From positions 1 through 21,764 of the forward strand of contig JAHLJZ010000156.1 in assembly GCA_025602915.1 (NCBI GenBank): a DNA stretch of 21,764 nt, given 5' to 3'. The notes under the pieces were generated by a model. The model had not been told where the DNA came from and did no database searches. It worked only from the letters and a program-made list of their open reading frames with translations. Numbering within the stretch: the stretch's first letter is position 1; each line of letters begins with the position of its first letter. The DNA comes from Paraphysoderma sedebokerense (Eukaryota > Blastocladiomycota > Physodermatomycetes > Physodermatales > Physodermataceae). Position numbers and translations under genes: made by a program. Of this stretch, positions 11,019-20,688 are shown piece after piece.

Positions 11019-14000
11019 TCAATCCATATCCAATTCCATCGTGACATCACCTTCTTTCTTGGTACATTCATATATTAATCCTTTACCCGACTCGTAGTCA
11101 ATTCTGACAGACATATGCTCTGAGAGTGTATTCGCAATGATCAATTTCGAGAGTTCGGTGACAATCTCTTTCTCCAAGTATCGTCGAATTGGTCGAGCAC
11201 CGTAGAGAACATCGTAGGATTGACTGAGGATGTAATCAATTGCGGGAATTGTAACAGTTAGAGCAATTTGTTTAGCTTCTAATCGACGAGAGATTCGTTT
11301 GAGTAGAATGTTGACGATTGAGCGAAGATCTATTCGGGTCGATAGAAAGTATTAATAAACTGCTTTGAGAAAGTACCACTTGAATAGAAAATATTGAACA
11401 AAACGTACCGTTTGTAGTAAGAGGTCTGAAGATAACAATTTCGTCCAATCGATTCAAGAACTCAGGCCTGAAAGTTGCCCGCACTTCAGTCATAACTTTG
11501 TTCCTCACTTCGTCTGTAACTTCGCCACTACCCTTGCCGGCTTCCGCTTCTTCAGCAGCTTCTTGCAAATGACGATAACCAACATTTGATGTCAGAATAA
11601 TGACGGTGTTTGAGAAGTCGACAGTTCTGCCTTTACCGTCTGTGAGACGGCCATCGTCAAGGACCTGAAGCAAGATATTGAGAACTTGAGGGTGTGCTTT
11701 CTCGACTTCGTCGAAAAGAACGACGTTGTAAGGTCTTCGTCTGATCGCTTCCGATAGCTGACCCCCTTCTTCGTAACTAGAGTAATAATGTTTAGCAAAA
11801 TTAGTACTTTGTGGCAATTTTACTAGACTAATGATATAGACTTACCCAACGTAACCAGGTGGCGATCCGATAAGGCGGGCGACAGAATGGGCTTCCATAT
11901 ATTCTGAGCCGTCTATTCTAACGATGTGCTTTTCGTCGTCAAACAATTCTTCTGCAAGAGCTTTAGACAATTCGGTTTTGCCCGTTCCTGTGGGACCCAA
12001 GAACAGGAAGGCCCCTATCGGCTGACCCTCACGACCAAGTCCACTTCGATTTCTCAAGACTGCTCTAGCGACAGCTTCCACAGCTTCGTCTTGGCCAACT
12101 AATCGTTCGTGCAGCTTGTCGGCGAGACCCAATAAGCGGTCCACTTGAGACTTCGACAGTTTAGAAACCGGGATGCCAGTCCATCGTGACACAACTTCGT
12201 TTATTTGCTCGGCTGAATAGATAGATTGGGTGAAAAGTCAGTAAAGAGCAATTGATAACACATAATATACACAAAGAACAGATTATAACATACCAGTGAC
12301 AAGTTCAGTGAGGATACCGTTACCGCCAGTTGTAGCAGCTTCGTCCAGGCGTTTCTTCCTTTCAGTTTCTAATTCCTGAATCTTTCGTTGAACTTCCGGG
12401 ATGGCGTAGTACTGCAAATCTGCCGCAAGTGCCAAGTCTATATATTTCATATTAGACGTTATTATATGGTTTACAAGCAAGCTCGAGCAAAAGTATAAAG
12501 TTAGGATTTACATACCATATTTTCTCTCTGCTTCGGCCACTTTCACTTTCAGATCTTCGAGTTTTTTGTTCAAGCTTCTTAGTTCATCCAGTCTAGCCTT
12601 CTCTTCCTGATATCTTGCAATCAATGGTTTCAACTGTTCTTTCAGTCGACTCATTTCTTCTTCAACCTTCTGCAATCGACTTTTACTGACGGCGTCCTTT
12701 TCTTTGCTTAACGCTGTTGCTTCAATTTCAAGAGACATGATACGTCGTTCAAGAGTATCGATAACTTCGGGTTGAGAGTCCAATTGAACTCGAGTTGATG
12801 CACAGGCTTCGTCAAGTAAGTCGATTGCTTTGTCGGGTAAGAATCTGTTGGTGATATATCTGTGGGACAGCTGAGCAGCTGCAACGATCGCGCTATCGAG
12901 AATACGAACACCATGATGTGTCTCGTATCGTTCCTTTAAACCACGCAGAATAGTGATCGCATCTGAATGAACATGATAGTTAATATTTAAAGTGAAATCA
13001 TAACGATTGAAGTTTAACAGAACGTACCAGTGACAGTAGGTTGATCGACATAGACCTGTTGAAATCGCCTCTCAAAAGCTGGATCCTTCTCGACATATTT
13101 TTTGTATTCATCGAGAGTCGTAGCGCCGATACATCTCAATTCACCTCTGGCCAACATAGGTTTCAATAGGTTACCGGCGTCCATGGCACCTTCGGATTTA
13201 CCGGCACCAATAACTGTGTGGATTTCATCGATGAATAAAATGATTTTGCCTTCAGCTTCTTTGACTTCCTTGAGGACGGCTTTTAGTCGTTCTTCAAATT
13301 CCCCCTAAAACAACAATGCGCATTAGTTTGGGTAACAAGCGAGAAAGGATTTAAAAGCGTAAGCAAATGGCATACCCTGTATTTTGCACCAGCTATTAAA
13401 GCACCCATATCAAGTGAGAATAGTCGACATTGTAGATTAGCCGGTACATCTTTACGAACGATACGTTGAGCAAGACCTTCAACCTAGTGTAGGGAATTTG
13501 AGAAATAAGATAGATGTTAGAACAAGCACGTTTGATAGGGTTCTGTTTGTAATTAATGGATACTTACGATGGCAGTTTTCCCCACACCGGGTTCTCCTAT
13601 CAACACTGGATTGTTTTTGGTACGTCGGGATAGAATTCTGATAACTCGTCGAATTTCTTCATCCCTCCCCAACACAGGATCTAATTTCCCAGATTCTGCC
13701 AACTGTATCAAGTCAATAGCGTATTTACCCAATGCATCAAAAGTTTCGTCTCCACTTTTTCCTTCGATCCTTCTGTTTCCTCTTATCTTCTCGATCGTCA
13801 TATCCATACTTTTTTTGTTAACCCCACATTCTGCCCACGCTTTCATGATATCATTTTGATCCAAGAGTGCCAAAACGAGGTGATCAATCGCCAAGTGACT
13901 GTCCTTTTGCTTCTTCTGGCACTCCTGCGCATCTCGTAATAGTTTCAGAGCAGATTGATGGAGTCCGATATCGACTGGAGCAGGTTCTTGCGAGGGTAAT

Positions 14001-14299
14001 CGCACAAGCATTCGTTTTACATTTCGTTCAGCTATTATTGGGTCACCACCGGATTTTGTGATGACAGATTTCAGATATCCTTCGGGATCATCAAGCAGAG
14101 CACTGGCAATGTGAGCAGGGTATAGTTGAATATGGCTGTACTCTCTTGCCAATTCTTGTGCGGCCAACAGAATTTTGTTTGTCTAGCAGAAGAAAAGACC
14201 GTCAGTCTGCATGCTAACTTCAAACCATAGACAACAGAATGCTCTGGGATGAATGAACAAACGTACCTTGTCTGTAAAGTTGTCTGGATTCAATGACAT
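11019..14299 (-). CDS. HSP104: Hsp104/ClpB AAA+ protein disaggregase
   Basis: Complete gene, nine exons on the - strand: 14267-14299, 13568-14182, 13376-13483, 13028-13304, 12516-12962, 12294-12437, 11846-12212, 11409-11776, 11019-11329; 889 aa, close to the ~905 aa of yeast Hsp104. It is a hexameric ATPase that threads aggregated proteins through its pore together with Hsp70/Hsp40. Visible parts: N domain (1 to about 150); NBD1 Walker A GEPGVGKT at 207-214 and Walker B ILFIDE ending at Asp278-Glu279; a Lys/Glu-rich coiled-coil middle domain at about 400-530; NBD2 Walker A GPTGTGKT at 614-621 and Walker B VVLFDE at Asp686-Glu687; arginine-finger region [10 protein letters not shown]; and sensor-2 motif GARPIRR. 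The tail is short and acidic (MELDMD). All splice phases close without conflict. The family is cytosolic/nuclear in fungi and heat-induced; the promoter carries a TATA box and HSE-like pattern. Confidence 0.96.
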
Positions 14300-14447
14300 G
14301 ACTGAAACTTCGGTACTGACGAATTGACGGTGTTGATTGTGCTATTCAAAGGGTTTTCTGCAAATAGTATTGTGAGAATGTATCGGTTTGGTGCGAGTGT
14401 GTGCTATAAGTTTACAATATTAAAGGCCCTCGGTCGTCGACCGGCCC

Positions 14448-14457
14448 TTATATATAA
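14448..14457 (-). promoter_or_regulatory. TATA box of HSP104
   Basis: TTATATATAA lies about 150 bases upstream of the HSP104 ATG. Next to it on the gene side is a perfect 6-bp inverted repeat with a one-base centre (CGGTCG-T-CGACCG, 14431-14443). Confidence 0.6.
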
Positions 14458-14481
14458 TGTCGCGCGGATTTTGCTCAAATT

Positions 14482-14504
14482 TTCTACAGGATGCGCGAAC
14501 TTTC
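14482..14504 (-). promoter_or_regulatory. Heat-shock-element-like array upstream of HSP104
   Basis: On the + strand, TTC (14482-14484), GAA (14497-14499) and TTC (14502-14504) lie in register on the 5-base spacing of Hsf1 sites; the two units between them (14487 and 14492) match only partly. The last two units form the core GAACTTTC. The array lies about 25 bases upstream of the TATA box, where heat-shock genes usually carry it. Confidence 0.5.
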
Positions 14505-14522
14505 CTACAAATGATGTAATGA

Positions 14523-14533
14523 TGACTCACGTG
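14523..14533. promoter_or_regulatory. Overlapping AP-1-like and E-box site
   Basis: TGACTCA (14523-14529, the bZIP site used by Gcn4/AP-1 factors) runs directly into the palindrome CACGTG (14528-14533, the bHLH E-box), giving TGACTCACGTG. It lies about 20 bases upstream of the HSE-like array of HSP104. Regulation of HSP104 by bZIP or bHLH factors is inferred from the sites only. Confidence 0.4.
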
Positions 14534-14933
14534 CCATTTGCCGTATTGTCCTCCTTGCTGGTCGACTGAGGCAACTGGGCACCGGCCATCACTCCCAATC
14601 CATCATTATTGTATTCGCACGAATATAGGCCGCTATTCATGATGTATACATCTGATACTGCATCCTGATTCCTGCAATGCTTGGATGATTAGTTTGCTAA
14701 TTTGCTAAGTGGCATAGTTCTGCAAAAGTCAATAGCCGGCAGAGCAAGCAGAATTTGCCGATTGGCACTCATGAATTACACCCATGCAATAGTTAAACCT
14801 ATAAACAAACTTTCTGGTGCCTATATGCCCTGAATTTTGGTATGCGCACAGTCAGTGGCACTATTTTTTAGTAACATTCGCATCACTTATGTTTAAAAGT
14901 ATATATATAATTTTAAGCCCCACACCAGTAGCG
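14534..14933. other. Intergenic region between HSP104 promoter and tRNA-Val
   Basis: About 400 bases without a recognisable gene, repeat or RNA. It may hold further upstream sequence of the HSP104 promoter. Confidence 0.4.
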
Positions 14934-15034
14934 GTTTTCGTGGTGTAGTTGGTTATCACGTCTGTCTAACAATCATGAAATAATCATTGTATGAAGTACA
15001 CAGACGGTCTCCAGTTCGAATCTGGACGAAAACA
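14934..15034 (+). tRNA. tRNA-Val (anticodon AAC) with a 27-nt intron
   Basis: Acceptor stem GTTTTCG (14934-14940) pairs with CGAAAAC (15027-15033), followed by discriminator A. The anticodon stem TCTGT (14961-14965) pairs with ACAGA (15000-15004). The loop reads C-T-AAC-A, then an intron (14972-14998), then C, so the anticodon AAC sits at 14968-14970 and the intron follows position 37, the canonical site. The T arm TCCAG-TTCGAAT-CTGGA is perfect. A T5 run at 15036-15040 is the RNA polymerase III terminator. Confidence 0.95.
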
Positions 15035-15040
15035 CTTTTT

Positions 15041-15632
15041 AGCACTTTTGAGGTCACTTTTTAGATGTTGAATGACTTCATCTTTCTTATAATCCCGAAT
15101 TTAATGGATACGACAAATAGTTCCATGGCGATTGCAAAATTTAGATCCCCTAAACTATTTTGGATTAATGTAGTTAAAATTAACTCATCATATTTTTAGA
15201 AATAGCCCAAGGAGCAGACTTAAAAATCATTATATATAACCAGCTATGCAGTACGTTCCAAAGTGTTGAAGTATCGTTAACGGCTTTTGCCGCTTTTTCT
15301 CCCGTCTTACAACATCTCAAATTCTCAATGCTCAGAATATGTGCAGTCACGAACGTTACGTGAGTTCTCATCATCAGCAGTGGGGTCGAAACCACTAAAG
15401 TGCACCAAACTTGCAGAATCCCTGATTGACAGAAGCGAAGTTGAAACCAATTTGTTTCAAGGGGAGCCTTTGTTCGCGTTCTGAAATTTTTCAAAAGAGC
15501 ATAAACAGATTTGAAATCAGTTTTAAGTCTTTAAGGGCTTATTGTTGCTTGCAAAACCAGAAATTCAACTAGATCCGTCTTAAAAAGTGCATTCCTCCCC
15601 CTCAATTCACTACATGAAAAAGTTTTGAAGCA
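15041..15632. other. Upstream region of secreted-protein gene A, with a transposon relic
   Basis: This stretch must include the promoter of gene A. Apart from the hAT BED-finger relic at 15237-15412 on the - strand, no gene is seen. Confidence 0.45.
15237..15412 (-). mobile_element. Relic of a hAT transposase BED zinc finger
   Basis: On the - strand one frame reads VHFSGFDPTADDENSRNVRDCTY and, after a frame change, another reads RCCKTGEKAAKAVNDTSTLWN. Together these resemble the BED zinc finger at the start of hAT transposases (aromatic-HF, a first Cys, then C-K-x-G-K and N-x-TS-x-LW). The Cys/His ligands are incomplete, so it is a decayed piece of a plain DNA transposon. The rest of the element is not seen next to it. 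Confidence 0.45.
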
Positions 15633-16816
15633 ATGATTATCAACTTTCAGTTTTGTCTGATACTGGCATTCGCATATCTGGCGAGTTCTACTCCAGTTAC
15701 TTCAAAGAAACGGTTCACCTGGTGCGGTGCCGGAGGTCTGCTATATAAATATTTTTCTTGCTGCGACACATAACAATTTCTAACATCTCATAATATCGCA
15801 ATCAATGAATAGATGGTTCGACCTCCCCGCCAGAATTCTGTCTTTCGCCACCTTCGTTATCAAAAGAGATTGACGGCCGTCAACACACTTTATTGGGATG
15901 GTATGTTTAACTTTGTATCTCCTTATTGTTTCCTTTCGCTTTTCAGTTTGTGTTAATAGACATGGTCATATTAGGAGCGGTCACAGCAATGAATTCCGAC
16001 TCTCCCTAAAAATGTTGAGATCAAAGAAGACTTCATCGGGACCGGTGGGCACTGGGGTATACATGTACGAAATTCTTTTTTAAGCAATTCTTCTCTACGT
16101 TACTTTATCTGATTCAATACCATGTCTGATTGTCAACAGATACGAATCACTGGATACCGTGAGAGAGTTGATGAAGGAAAGATGTAAGACCAATTTATTA
16201 TTTAACTGCGAATTGAGGAACACAGCGAGTGACTAATATGTCTCTTCATTTTGTTTGCCAATGTAGATAGATCCCCAGAGATTTGTGCAACGTATCTTCC
16301 GACTTCCGCTTTCAAATATTTGTATAAAGTTATTTTCCCCCGGGAATACAGTGTCCACGACGAAAGATTTGGAGTCACGGACAACTACGAAATTCCAAAA
16401 GAAATGCAAATTTATCTCGGGTTGTTAATAGATTCTGGAGTGACGCCGAAAGAAATTGGCACCGACACTGAGAATATTATTGCTCTCACCTCATTGGAAG
16501 CTGTCCTAAACAACGACGATGACGATGAGATCAGGTACTAAACTCTAATTTGATTGTCTTCTAGTTTGACAGCTAACCCTAAGTTTGTTTCATTTCATAC
16601 AGAAATAGGTTACAAATGAAAATTCCTTTAAAGTTCAAATACTTACTTCAATTCCAATGTGTGAGAATAGAAAGTTCTTATCAGTGGCAAGAAATTCCGA
16701 CTTGGAATGAACGAAGTCAAGATCCGAAGACAACACCGTTTTCTAATGAATGGGTGTTCTATAATAAGAACCCACCGCAGATGTTTTTCGTTGATCGCAA
16801 AGGAAAGGTGTCATAG
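15633..16816 (+). CDS. Secreted protein of an unrecognised tandem family, copy A
   Basis: I do not recognise the family. Six exons by my reading: 15633-15735, 15813-15900, 15975-16064, 16140-16183, 16267-16534, 16603-16816; introns 68-83 nt; 268 aa. Residues 1-20 form a signal peptide (MIINFQFCLILAFAYLASS), followed by STPV, so the product should enter the secretory pathway. No membrane segment follows. Conserved with copy B: Cys31, the Cys in FCLSPPS, the Cys in SPEICATYLP and the Cys in LLQFQC, enough for two disulphides; also LGWS, FRLSLKML, GPVGTGVYIYESLDTVRELM, KVIFPR and the C-terminal IPTWNERSQDPK...NEWVF.NKNP. All five intron positions and phases match copy B, which supports the model and a tandem duplication. 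Two interpretations remain open: an extracellular or host-directed secreted protein, or a remote ADP-ribosyltransferase-like fold. Neither is shown by sequence alone. Confidence 0.75.
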
Positions 16817-17487
16817 AAGTTGAATGAACCGTGACTTTTAAACTTTCCAGATGAATGGGAATTGATAGAGAAAACCATAAATTAATATACATGTACACAT
16901 ATTCTTATGAGTTGCCAGGATTTAACACTGTCCCTAGATATCTTTAAATAATTAGCCCTCTCTTCCAAACATCTCTCTGCGCTACAGATTCGGATAAATC
17001 TCAGAGATTTTTCACAGCATGATACTACACGCAAATCACATTTGACACTCAAAATTTAGTAATTAAATCAAATAACCCAGTCATCTACAAGAGAAAGCTG
17101 ATATCATATCAAATATAATTTATGAAAAGTTTGCATAAAACATCCTATTGAAATCTAAACAAACAGCGGCGGGATGAATTTTCCCTTAGTTCCTGTAATG
17201 TTGAAATAATTTTGTAAAGCAACACCAGTTTTACAAGAACTCTACGGCCGAGTAAATCAGAGAAACTTATGAAGTCCATATCCTTTTTTATATATTAAAG
17301 GCCATTTGATTTTATTTGGGATGCAATCCTTCTTTGGTTCTTCTAGATAAAATTTATTCGTCATCAACATTATCTTGTTATAAATCATAACATCAAATCA
17401 ACACATTTTTTTCTGGACAGGGGTTCTTTGTGTGATTCAAGTCAGAACCTGATTGTTCAACCGGTGCGAATACCACCGCGCCCGCGT
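16817..17487. other. Region downstream of gene A
   Basis: About 670 AT-rich bases with no convincing coding region, RNA gene or long repeat. The start should carry the gene A polyadenylation region. Confidence 0.4.
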
Positions 17488-17648
17488 AAGTTTAACCGAG
17501 ACCGAAGGGATTCGAAGTGATCCGAAACGGTGAGCAACAAAACTAAACCCTTCTTCAGTTGTGATCTGAATTGAGAAAGCTGAAGAGTCGATTACCTATA
17601 AATTAACTTCCCGTCACTTGGGATTTCCTCCAGCTTTCTTGAACTTCG
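17488..17648 (+). repeat. Duplicated promoter-like segment, copy 1
   Basis: Similar over about 160 bases, with gaps, to 19296-19447, the sequence directly upstream of gene B. Shared landmarks in order are TTTAACCGA, CTAAACC, the exact 16-mer ATTGAGAAAGCTGAAG (17570-17585), and a TATA-like ATAAATT (TATAAATTA at 17597-17605 here). Gene B sequence does not follow; the similarity stops near 17648, where hAT sequence begins. Confidence 0.55.
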
Positions 17649-17653
17649 GGTTT

Positions 17654-17803
17654 AAAACAGTAGAACTCTTGTTCAGCAAATGGATCCTTTCCAACAATCT
17701 TACTTGCATGATAAAGTATTTGTTGAAAATCTGCCGATTCCATTGACTGAAATGGAACATTGTTGGAAACAATCCATTTGCTGACTAAGAGTTCTACTGT
17801 TTT
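17654..17803. repeat. 45-bp inverted repeat (fold-back) within the hAT relic
   Basis: 17654-17698 and the reverse complement of 17759-17803 agree at 41 of 45 positions, around a 60-base loop. Both arms encode the same transposase block in opposite directions. Nearby, the 15-mer ACTGAAATGGAACAT occurs at 17746-17760 and again at 17846-17860, exactly 100 bases apart. Confidence 0.8.
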
Positions 17804-18631
17804 ACAGTGTCTAAAGCGATATTTTTCCGTGATACTGGTTTCATAACTGAAATGGAACATGTGAGTTTTTATTTCCCAATCAAATACAGGTGTCATAATC
17901 GGGGTTCGAGTGTCCGTAGTTCATAGTTCGAGTTTCAACTCTGGGGGATCCAATAGTTCAGTTCAGTTCAATAAGTGTCTTATTCCAATTTCCTAACCTA
18001 CTATGTAAGACGTTCGCCTTATATACATTTCCAGGGCGGACTTATTACTCAGCGCAACTACTATTCTAAGAACTAGTATTACATGATTCGCTAACTATGA
18101 TAACCAATCATACAACACTTGCCGATCTTCACATCAGCAGATCGTTCTTTTCCTTACAACAGGTTAAGTCAATATCGTCTCAATATGTCATATGTGGACT
18201 GCTGGTACCGATATTCCGATTTTTGGTGCAGTTGCACACTTCATGAATGAAGACTTTTTGATGATCGACACAGTGCTTGACTTCAGTGAATTTAAAGCTG
18301 GAAAGCACAGCGGAGAAACTTTGCCGAGCATCTGATGGCTTTATTGAATACTTATGGCCTTTAACAAAGGTACAACCAGCTGTGAGATTCTCTTCATTTT
18401 TCACAAATATTATATTAACCTATTTTGAACATGTAGTTAGGTGCAATCCCCGTCGACAACGCCGCAAACAATGTGACTACGTCGAAAAATGTAGAAAGTA
18501 TTTACCGAAAAAGCCATGATATACTGATACATTGGATAGCTGAGGATAAAATGCTTCGATGCTTAGCTCAAACATTTAACCTTATCGTTGAAGAAGCTTT
18601 AGAAATGCCTGATATTGCAAGTTTGGTTTGA
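17654..18631 (+). mobile_element. Decayed hAT-family DNA transposon
   Basis: Several transposase pieces read on the + strand. 17654-17698 gives KTVELLFSKWILSNN. From 18192 comes WTAGTDIPIFGAVAHFMNEDF...LDFSEFKAGKHSGE, shifting frame near 18312 into FAEHLMALLNTYGL. 18443-18631 gives VDNAANNVTTSKN...MLRCLAQTFNLIVEEAL, matching the hAT DNASNN and C-x-AH-x-x-NLIV blocks. Order and spacing follow a hAT transposase (W-I-V-x-N block, catalytic region, DNASNN, then NLIV), but frames are broken and the BED and C-terminal dimerisation ends are missing. Inside it, 17699-17803 holds an inverted copy of the WIVSNN part that continues further (FQSMESADFQQILYHASK, - strand). I found no terminal repeats or 8-bp target duplication. 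Confidence 0.7.
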
Positions 18632-19295
18632 GAAGGTTTGTGGAATGTCAGAATAATTTAGGTTAGGTTAGGTCCAGAAGAATGGTCGACCAGAAGATTC
18701 TAATGGATATTATACTAAAAACGTTGTATTCAAAGAAACTTTTCAATATCGTTAATAAATGGTAAATGTTTTGATAATCTGATTATATTTAACTCTAATT
18801 TGTAAGAATATTTCCTATCTAACTACAGGTCCAGCGGACGTGCCCGACTCCTAGTTTGCTTAAAGTAACTATTTGTTATTGAAATAAGTCACTATTGCTA
18901 CTGGTGCATAAATATTAAATCACAATTCCACCGAATCTTTTCGGATGCTCAGCGGCTGCTCCTCAGTAGGTTACCAAGAGAGCTGGCGACATACAACCAA
19001 AACCTTGCCACGGTTGAATTGGACTATCGACATTAAGAATACTAAGCGACTAGCCGACTACAGAACATTTCACGCAGTTGCTACCAATTTAAACTTACGT
19101 TGGATTGATTCACAAATGTGAGTATTATTGCAGGAGCACCGGATACATTTTCCTGAAACTCAGGAATTTCCTCCAAGGAGCTCCTTGTTATAACAAGTTC
19201 CTTAGTGGGTCACATCTCAAAAATCAGCTTAACAAGCACCGCTAGGCCACCAAGGTGAAGGAACCCACTTTCACGCGCATCCCTGTTTCAATCAA
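18632..19295. other. Gene-free stretch between hAT relic and gene B promoter
   Basis: No ORF of note. Three perfect TTAGG units lie at 18658-18672. Around 19018-19110 a short open stretch on the + strand (WTIDIKNTKRLADYRTFH) could be a relic of some coding sequence, but I cannot assign it. Confidence 0.35.
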
Positions 19296-19447
19296 GATTT
19301 AACCGACACCTAAAATGAATCAGAAACCCTGAGGACTAAACCATAAAGCTGTCAATTTGTAACATGTATTGAGAAAGCTGAAGTGTTGGTAACCCCATAA
19401 ATTGAAGTCTCGTCCCGTCGAGGTTCCTTCCACTTACTCTTGCATTT
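19296..19447 (+). promoter_or_regulatory. Promoter segment of gene B (copy 2 of the duplicated segment)
   Basis: Matches 17488-17648 with gaps; the exact 16-mer shared by both is at 19368-19383 and a TATA-like CATAAATT begins at 19396. It ends about 45 bases before the ATG of gene B, so it probably contains the core promoter. Confidence 0.45.
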
Positions 19448-19492
19448 GAACAAAAAAAAAATCACGACATTCTATTCGCCGTTCCCTCCGAG

Positions 19493-20688
19493 ATGAATAC
19501 TTTGTATGCCAACCTTTGCCTTCTGCTCACGCTGATATACTTGGTCAATTCTACTCCCGTAGACCCAAACAAGCAATTTTCACATTGTGGTTCTGCAGGT
19601 TTGGATTTTCCTTCAAATCTCCGAAACCTGTATGCGCGGTTTTGCAGTTCCTTTGACGACACACAAAATTTGAAAATTAAATAGGTAATACAGAAATGTG
19701 CTTATTACCGCCTTCCTTGACAAGACACATTGAAGGCCACGAATACACTTTCTTAGGATGGTATGTTTATCTTTTTCTGTTCTTTATCAAATATTACCTG
19801 TAAGTTTATAACGACATTTGAAAATGAATAGGAGTAGCTACAGCGATGAGTTTCGGTTTTCAATCAAGATGTTGGGCAATCTTAAACATTCCTCTAGTGG
19901 ACCACTTGGTCGATCGGTATACATGTATGGATAATGTTCGTCATAAGTCTAGTGTCTCAATATTCACTCTCAAGCTTTAATTTTTGATTTTCAGATACGA
20001 AAAATTGGATACAGTGAGAGAATTAATGAAGAAAAGATGTATGATGAATATGCAATCATTACTTCCTGCGTGACACGAGTAGTCGACCATTAACAGCATC
20101 TTTGAATAATTCTTTTCAATGTAGACAAATCGCCGGAAATATGTGCCACTTATCTGCCAACTAATATTTTTCAAGATCTCTATAAAGTCGTTTTTCCCCG
20201 TAATTTCCAAAAATACGACAAACTGTACAAGGTTACGGATAAATACAAAATTCCGAGTTACATGTTCCTTTACCTCGACTATTTGAAACAAACAAAACTT
20301 ATAGACGAACAAATTTCCAAATCTTCAGATAAGATTACGGCTTTTACATCATTGAACGATAATCAAGATGTTGATGCATGGCACGAGCCGTTGTAAGAAT
20401 ATTCTTAATCTACTGATCATTAGCAGTCATAGACCAGACCACTAACGATAGCGTTTATTTGTTTCCTGCAGAAATAATTTACAAATGGGATTCCCTATTA
20501 CCTACATGCACTTTCTCAAATTCCAATGCATGAGTTTAGCTGATTCTTACGGATTGCAGGACTTCCCGACTTGGAAGGAGCAAAGTGAAGATCCAAAGGT
20601 TTCTCCGTTTCTCAATCGATGGGTATTTCACAATAGGAATCCCAAGACAAAGTTTTATGTTGAAATCAGTGGAGAACTTACAGCATGA
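19493..20688 (+). CDS. Secreted protein of an unrecognised tandem family, copy B
   Basis: Six exons by my reading: 19493-19598, 19685-19760, 19832-19924, 19995-20038, 20125-20392, 20472-20688; introns 70-86 nt; 267 aa. The N-terminus is a signal peptide (MNTLYANLCLLLTLIYLVNS) followed by TPV. Exon 5 is exactly 268 nt, as in copy A, and exon 4 exactly 44 nt. Blocks shared with copy A include FLGWS, FRFSIKML, SGPLGRSVYIYEKLDTVREL, SPEICATYLP, KVVFPR and FPTWKEQSEDPK...NRWVF.NRNP, plus four cysteines at matching places. The exon 5 middle (after VTDKYKIP) is the most divergent part. The start at 19493 is the first ATG and opens the signal peptide directly. As for copy A, no known family is recognised; secretion is predicted and the function is open. 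Confidence 0.75.

Noticed and set aside
10876-11097. 73-codon ORF on the + strand overlapping the end of HSP104
   Set aside because: It lies opposite the HSP104 last exon and 3' region, and shows no domain or family resemblance.
17440-17490. tRNA-like 3' half sequence (GTTCAACCGGTGCGAATACC)
   Set aside because: It does not match the B-box spacing and no acceptor or anticodon stem can be formed around it.
17895-17935. B-box-like GGTTCGAGT twice
   Set aside because: No A box or tRNA fold nearby; probably chance.
18658-18672. Three perfect TTAGG units, resembling arthropod-type telomere repeats
   Set aside because: Only 15 bases beside a decayed transposon; too short to mean an interstitial telomere or to say anything about the organism.
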